Positions 59,840-64,000 of a DNA stretch of 64,000 nt are shown piece by piece. The position numbers and the translations under genes were made by a program. The stretch is from an uncultured Porphyromonadaceae bacterium (GTDB lineage: Bacteria > Bacteroidota > Bacteroidia > Bacteroidales > Muribaculaceae). Under the pieces are notes generated by a model that worked only from the letters and a program-made list of their open reading frames with translations, was not told the DNA's origin and did not search any database. The DNA lies in contig CANSRU010000003.1 of NCBI GenBank assembly GCA_947649495.1, positions 62,001 through 126,000 of the forward strand. Reading direction: 5' to 3'. Position 1 is the stretch's first letter. Every line of letters begins with the position of its first letter.

Positions 59840-60880
59840 TTAATACATGGGGGTAAATGGGGCTGTTTTTTGTAGCTCAGAAGTAATGTCACCGACATTG
59901 CGGGTATGCTTTGACGTATCAAATTTCAATACCGGAGCCCCCTTTCTCAAATCGCATTTGTTCAAATCTATATAATATACTCCCAGATTGGTGGCGATAT
60001 CAAAATAATATCTTTTATCACGGATATTAGCAAATGAACGCCATTGGGTAGACGACACATTAGGTTCTGTCTCGATAGCATATTGATAAGGTACGGATAC
60101 ATTCATCAATATACTTCTTACAATAGCAAAACCGAGGTCGGCATCGCCGGTCTTTTTAACATGAGTGTCAAAATAATATCCACGCACGAATCGGTCAGGG
60201 CTCTTCACGGTCCCCGGAAGCATATTTCCACCGCCCACTTTCAGCCAATAATCGTTGATAGCAGTCATGGCCGGGAACTGCGGATCGTTTGTCATAACCG
60301 GAATGTCCTGCCCTTCATATATCTTAATGTCACCTTTGTCGAATTCGATTATCGCACATTTGCCTGTAGAATCTGTAACTCCCCAGTGCAACGCCGATAC
60401 AGTGCCACCATCAAAGGTCGCTCCTGATATGGTGAAATCATGCTTCCTAAGTGTTTCTACGACCTCTCCGGTAGTCGCGTTCATGTCAAGCAGCCATGCA
60501 ACAAACACAGCCAGCGACATGGGACGCCGTCCGGTGGTGTTGTCGTTGACATACACGGCATCCTTACAAAAGAGTCCACTTACCACGAGCCCCTTTTCAT
60601 TCATTCCCTCGGTTACTCCGCCATCGTAGCCCACGGCATATACAGCTCCATATCGCGAGGTCCATTCTACGGCTCCGGGCGTTGTATTTCCAATCTTTTT
60701 AATCCCCTTTGGGTAGACATACAGATTGGTAGGTATGGGTGTTTTCCAATCAAGTGAGCGACCAACAATGCGCAGCGAATCATTTCCCTTATACAACACT
60801 CGTGAGCATGCACCGGCATCAACGGGCTGAACTGCGGCCATAAGTATCGCACCTGCTATCAGGCATAATGTACGTTTCAT
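59840..60880 (-). CDS. Choloylglycine-hydrolase family (bile salt hydrolase / penicillin V acylase-like) exported enzyme
   Basis: The 346-residue Ntn-hydrolase has a signal peptide (MKRTLCLIAGAILMAAVQPV) ending at Ala24, exposing Cys25 (CSRVLY) as N-terminal nucleophile. Conserved residues include Arg and Asp in VGRSLDWKTP, Asn in PVMTNDPQFP and Arg in SPDRFVRGYY. These match bile salt hydrolases and penicillin V acylases of Bacteroides; which substrate is used cannot be decided. The frame is open to 60901 but the ATG at 60880 gives the clean signal peptide. It lies 36 bases upstream of DUF4421, which has its own promoter. Confidence 0.9.
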   Translation of the reverse strand: MKRTLCLIAGAILMAAVQPVDAGACSRVLYKGNDSLRIVGRSLDWKTPIPTNLYVYPKGIKKIGNTTPGAVEWTSRYGAVYAVGYDGGVTEGMNEKGLVVSGLFCKDAVYVNDNTTGRRPMSLAVFVAWLLDMNATTGEVVETLRKHDFTISGATFDGGTVSALHWGVTDSTGKCAIIEFDKGDIKIYEGQDIPVMTNDPQFPAMTAINDYWLKVGGGNMLPGTVKSPDRFVRGYYFDTHVKKTGDADLGFAIVRSILMNVSVPYQYAIETEPNVSSTQWRSFANIRDKRYYFDIATNLGVYYIDLNKCDLRKGAPVLKFDTSKHTRNVGDITSELQKTAPFTPMY

Positions 60881-61006
60881 ATCAAAAAACATTAAATTCA
60901 ATATAATTATGTAACATAACCACGGCTCATAATGTTTAAAATATCCAATTGAGATATAATGCTATCCAAAAACTCCACATAGGGCATTTGTCTCGTTTTT
61001 TTTGGC

Positions 61007-61014
61007 TACTTTTG
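61007..61014 (+). promoter_or_regulatory. -7 promoter element for mlaEF
   Basis: TACTTTTG matches TAnnTTTG, 19 bases upstream of the mlaE ATG. A TTTG at 60987-60990 has a spacer of only 16 bases, so a -33 element is uncertain. Confidence 0.5.
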
Positions 61015-61033
61015 CAATGTCATATTACTTATT

Positions 61034-61783
61034 ATGGTATTTCATCATTCAATATCAAACTTCGGGAAATATTGCCTGTTCATGCGTTCGGTATTCGGCC
61101 GCCCCAACCGTTGGAAGGTCACAATGCAACGCACTTTGTTTGAAATAAACAAACTTGGGGTTGATTCGATTCCTTTGGTGATAATAATATCCCTATTCAT
61201 AGGTGCGGTAATCGCCATACAGATGCAGCTCAACACTGAATCGCCACTCATGCCTGCCTATGCAGTCGGCCTGGCCACTCGCGACATTGTGTTGCTCGAA
61301 TTCTCCAATTCAATACTTTGCCTGATTCTCGCGGGAAAAGTCGGCTCAAATATCGCTTCGGAAATAGGCACTATGCGTGTTACTGAACAGATAGATGCAT
61401 TGGAAATAATGGGTGTGAATTCGGCTAACTTCCTTGTGCTGCCAAAAGTGGTAGGGTTTATATTCTTCATGCCGGTACTGGTAGCTTTCTGTATCGCCAC
61501 ATCACTGCTCGGAGGATATCTTGTGGCCGTGTTCACCGATATCATCACGGTGTCAAGATATGTCTATGGCATTCAGGCCATGTTCATAGAGTGGTATGTA
61601 TGGTATGGATTTATCAAGTCGCTGTTCTTCGCTTTTATAATAAGTACTGTTTCCTCGTTTTGCGGCTACTATGTGAAAGGTGGAGCGCTCGAGGTTGGAA
61701 AGGCAAGCACAGACGCTGTTGTATCCAGCAGCATACTGATACTGTTATTGGATGTTATTCTTACTAAACTGTTGCTGCAATGA
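61034..61783 (+). CDS. mlaE: MlaE-family lipid ABC transporter permease
   Basis: The 249-residue protein has five to six hydrophobic helices and the MlaE motifs FSNSILCLILAGKVGSNIAS split as LEFSNSILCLILAGKVG and GTMRVTEQIDALEIMGVN, which contact the ATPase. With MlaF it moves phospholipids between the membranes, generally away from the outer membrane. It overlaps mlaF by four bases. The substrate-binding MlaD and periplasmic MlaC are not adjacent, as is usual for Bacteroidetes where mlaD may lie elsewhere. Confidence 0.92.
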   Translation: MVFHHSISNFGKYCLFMRSVFGRPNRWKVTMQRTLFEINKLGVDSIPLVIIISLFIGAVIAIQMQLNTESPLMPAYAVGLATRDIVLLEFSNSILCLILAGKVGSNIASEIGTMRVTEQIDALEIMGVNSANFLVLPKVVGFIFFMPVLVAFCIATSLLGGYLVAVFTDIITVSRYVYGIQAMFIEWYVWYGFIKSLFFAFIISTVSSFCGYYVKGGALEVGKASTDAVVSSSILILLLDVILTKLLLQ

Positions 61784-62550
61784 TTGAAGTAAAAAATTTG
61801 ACAAAATCATTTGACGGCAAAACCATACTTCATGGGGTGGATGCCACGTTCTACACCGGTAAGACCAATCTTATAATCGGACAGAGTGGTTCTGGAAAAA
61901 CCGTCTTGGTCAAATCCCTTGTCGGACTGTTGACGCCCGACAGCGGTGAAATCCTGTATGATGGACGCGACCTTCTGACAATGGACTCTGATCAGATAAA
62001 ACAATTGCGACAGGAGATCGGAATGCTTTTCCAAGGCTCCGCATTGTTTGACTCCGAAACAGTGTTGGGCAATGTCATGTTCCCGTTGGTAATGTTCTCA
62101 GATATGACAAAGGCAGAGATGCTCGACCGTGCACACTTCTGCCTTGAACGAGTGAATCTGAAAGGTGCAGACAATAAATATCCATCTGAAATTTCCGGGG
62201 GCATGCAGAAACGTGTGGCCATAGCGCGCGCCATAGCCCTTAATCCCAAATACCTGTTCTGCGATGAACCGAATTCGGGGCTTGATCCTAAAACATCGAT
62301 TCTGATAGATGAACTTCTGAGTGATATAACGCACGAGTATGGCATAACTACAATAATCAATACTCACGATATGAACTCAGTGCTCGGAATTGGCGAAAAT
62401 ATCATATTCATAAACAAGGGCTACCGTGAGTGGACAGGAAACAACGAAGCCATATTCCATTCCGCTAACGAAGCTCTAAATCAGTTTGTATTCGCCACTG
62501 AACTGTTTCAGCGAGTCAAGGAATACATAATGAACACCGCACATAAATAA
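61780..62550 (+). CDS. mlaF: MlaF-family lipid ABC transporter ATP-binding protein
   Basis: The 256-residue ATPase has Walker A GQSGSGKT (34-41), ABC signature SGGMQKRVAIARA and Walker B YLFCDEPNSGLDP, then the switch histidine in INTHD. The NSGLDP variant is usual in Mla ATPases. It overlaps mlaE by four bases, showing that it is translated with the permease. A strong terminator follows. Confidence 0.94.
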   Translation: MIEVKNLTKSFDGKTILHGVDATFYTGKTNLIIGQSGSGKTVLVKSLVGLLTPDSGEILYDGRDLLTMDSDQIKQLRQEIGMLFQGSALFDSETVLGNVMFPLVMFSDMTKAEMLDRAHFCLERVNLKGADNKYPSEISGGMQKRVAIARAIALNPKYLFCDEPNSGLDPKTSILIDELLSDITHEYGITTIINTHDMNSVLGIGENIIFINKGYREWTGNNEAIFHSANEALNQFVFATELFQRVKEYIMNTAHK

Positions 62551-62551
62551 G

Positions 62552-62584
62552 TAATCGGCGCTACCTTTTGGATAGCGCCGATTA
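62552..62584. terminator. Terminator between mlaF and the EF-G-like gene
   Basis: TAATCGGCGCTA and TAGCGCCGATTA form a perfect 12-base-pair hairpin around a 9-base loop, just after the mlaF stop and before the convergent end of the elongation-factor gene. The T-rich flank (TTTATTT) is on the plus strand. Confidence 0.75.
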
Positions 62585-62606
62585 TTTATTTCAGCTGAGC
62601 AGCCGA

Positions 62607-64000
62607 TTATTCATCGGAATTGCTGTCTGCATAATCTTTGAGCAGTTTTTCCTGAACATCAGAAGGAACGAGTTCATAGCTTGCAAACTTCATGGTGAAC
62701 GACGACCGGCCGCCGGTGATGGAACTCAAAGCTGTGGAGTAACTTGCCATTTCTTTCAACGGTACTTTGGCCGAGAGCTTTTCAAAACCATTCTCGCTCG
62801 ACATTCCCATTATTATGGCTCGACGTCCCTGAAGATCACTCATAACATCGCCCATCACATCTGCGGGAACCATAACTTCAACGTCGTAGACCGGCTCAAG
62901 CACTTTGGGGTTAGCGTTGCGGAATGCTTCGCTGAAAGCATTGCGACCGGCAAGGCGGAATGATATTTCATTAGAATCAACCGGGTGCATTTTGCCATCG
63001 TATATGCATACACGGACATCGCGGGCATAAGAACCGGTCAATGGCCCTTGTTCCATGCGGTCCATCAAGCCTTTCACTATGGCAGGGATGAAGCGGGCGT
63101 CTATGGCACCACCGACAATACAGTTGCACACTACCAGTTTTCCACCCCACTGCAAGGGAATTTCCTGAGTGTCACGCACATTCATCTTATATTCCTGATT
63201 ACCGAAGCGGTAGGTGTCAGGAGCCGGCATACCTTCAGTATATGGCTCAATAATGATATGGACCTCTCCGAACTGTCCTGCACCACCCGACTGTTTCTTA
63301 TGACGGTAATCAGCGCGTGAAGCCTTGGTTATGGTCTCACGATAAGGAATTTTGGGCTCTTCAAATATAATAGGCAACTTATCATTATTCTCTACACGCC
63401 ATTTTAAGGTACGGAGATGGAATTCACCCTGCCCTGAGAGAATGGTCTGTTTAAGTTCCTTTGATTGCACCACCTCCCAAGTTGGGTCCTCTTCGTGCAT
63501 GCGGGTGAGTATCACCGATAGCTTTTCAGCGTCGCTCTCAGTCACAGGACGGATGGCGCGTTGGTATTTCGGAGCCGGATACTTGATAAAATCGAAAGCG
63601 TAGTCACAACCTTTTTCATCGAGAGTGTTACCGGTGCGCACATCCTTTAGTTTCACAGTCGCGCCAATATCACCTGCATTAAGTTTATCTACAGGAGTTT
63701 TAATCTGCCCACAAACGCAATAGAGCTGGGCAATACGTTCTTTACTATCGCGGCTTACATTGTCAAGATCCACACCGGGAGTCAGCGTGCCGGACATAAC
63801 CTTGAAATAACTTACTTCACCAATATGAGGCTCTACGGTGGTCTTGAACATATAAAGGCTGAGCGGGCCGTTGGAATCAGGTTTGACCTCTTCTCCGGCA
63901 GTATTAACCGGTGCGGGCATATCTTCTACAAACGGCACCACATTGCCAAGGAATTCCATCATGCGGCGTACGCCCATATCTTTGGCGGCGCTGACACAGA
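62607..64000 (-). CDS. Elongation factor G-like protein (EF-G2 type), C-terminal part
   Basis: The frame is open through the window edge, so the GTPase domain is missing and 463 codons remain. Domains II to V are visible: LSLYMFKTTVEPHIGEVSY (domain II), MHEEDPTWEVV and HKKQSGGAGQFGEVH (III/IV), and YDVEVMVPADVMGDVMSDL with MKFASYELVP (domain V). Canonical EF-G has the EEDPTF and GGRGQY variants; this one differs and resembles the second EF-G of Bacteroides. It converges on mlaF. The identification as an EF-G paralogue is sound; its exact type is inference. Confidence 0.88.
   Translation of the reverse strand, partial: CVSAAKDMGVRRMMEFLGNVVPFVEDMPAPVNTAGEEVKPDSNGPLSLYMFKTTVEPHIGEVSYFKVMSGTLTPGVDLDNVSRDSKERIAQLYCVCGQIKTPVDKLNAGDIGATVKLKDVRTGNTLDEKGCDYAFDFIKYPAPKYQRAIRPVTESDAEKLSVILTRMHEEDPTWEVVQSKELKQTILSGQGEFHLRTLKWRVENNDKLPIIFEEPKIPYRETITKASRADYRHKKQSGGAGQFGEVHIIIEPYTEGMPAPDTYRFGNQEYKMNVRDTQEIPLQWGGKLVVCNCIVGGAIDARFIPAIVKGLMDRMEQGPLTGSYARDVRVCIYDGKMHPVDSNEISFRLAGRNAFSEAFRNANPKVLEPVYDVEVMVPADVMGDVMSDLQGRRAIIMGMSSENGFEKLSAKVPLKEMASYSTALSSITGGRSSFTMKFASYELVPSDVQEKLLKDYADSNSDE

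Noticed and set aside
1-64000. Search for tRNA, rRNA, CRISPR arrays and insertion sequences
   Set aside because: No cloverleaf, rRNA core, regularly spaced repeats or transposase was recognised by eye. A tRNAscan or ISfinder search would be needed to exclude very degenerate copies.

Overview
The window reads as ordinary chromosome from a gut Bacteroidales bacterium, most likely of the Muribaculaceae/Bacteroidaceae type. The grounds are: TAnnTTTG-type -7 promoter boxes (in several cases directly upstream of genes, with a TTG-type -33 element), almost no Shine-Dalgarno signals, menaquinone genes, a BatA-E aerotolerance operon, Bacteroidetes-only families (DUF4290, DUF4421, DUF5686, extended NusB), a GH110 galactosidase and an exported choloylglycine-hydrolase-like enzyme. 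No rRNA, tRNA, CRISPR array, prophage or insertion sequence was found. This is an inference from gene content; no database search was possible.

Layout. 1-3517 (+): end of thrA, thrC, a small hypothetical, a PlsC-like acyltransferase and an omega-amidase-type nitrilase. 3503-16612 (-): coaE and a YbbR protein, yajC, an enlarged nusB, thiL, a purine nucleoside phosphorylase, lpxK, sppA, and menE-menC-menB-menD. 16919-19620 (+): anaerobic ribonucleotide reductase nrdD-nrdG, lying between menD and menF. 19621-26830 (-): menF, rimO, ftsY, a coiled-coil lipoprotein, rsmI, an acidic hypothetical and a PBP4-type DacB. 26964-43400 (+): a TetR regulator with fabG, DUF4290 protein, rimM, a hypothetical, an OmpA-like protein, proS, two HU-fold proteins (the second membrane-anchored), an eight-gene moxR-DUF58-bat operon, a small HTH protein and a DUF2007-Usp fusion. 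43456-49405 (-): phoH, DUF5686, murB, murA. 49527-51412: a CYTH triphosphatase (+) and rlmD (-). 51617-54331 (+): ppdK. 54332-56868: an accessory-looking stretch with hairpins, a small secreted protein, a gene-free segment of unusual composition, an endonuclease/phosphatase-fold protein and a RhaM-like protein. 56872-60880 (-): GH110 enzyme, DUF4421 protein, bile-salt-hydrolase/penicillin-acylase-like enzyme. 61034-62550 (+): mlaE-mlaF. 62607-64000 (-): C-terminal two thirds of a divergent elongation factor G, cut by the window edge.

Functional themes. Anaerobic respiration and growth (menaquinone synthesis, NrdDG, PPDK), envelope construction (LpxK, MurA, MurB, DacB, SppA, YajC, FtsY, MlaEF, DUF5686) and translation (RimO, RimM, RsmI, RlmD, ProS, EF-G-like) dominate. 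The right-hand 10 kb holds genes plausibly facing the host: mucin/blood-group glycan cleavage and amide (bile salt or other) hydrolysis.

The observations most worth checking are a tandemly duplicated N-terminal half in NusB, a HU-like domain tethered to the membrane by a glycine-zipper helix, a pair of palindromic repeats between menD and nrdD, and a roughly 400-base gene-free element near 55.2-55.6 kb. No obviously new multi-gene defence or mobile system is visible.
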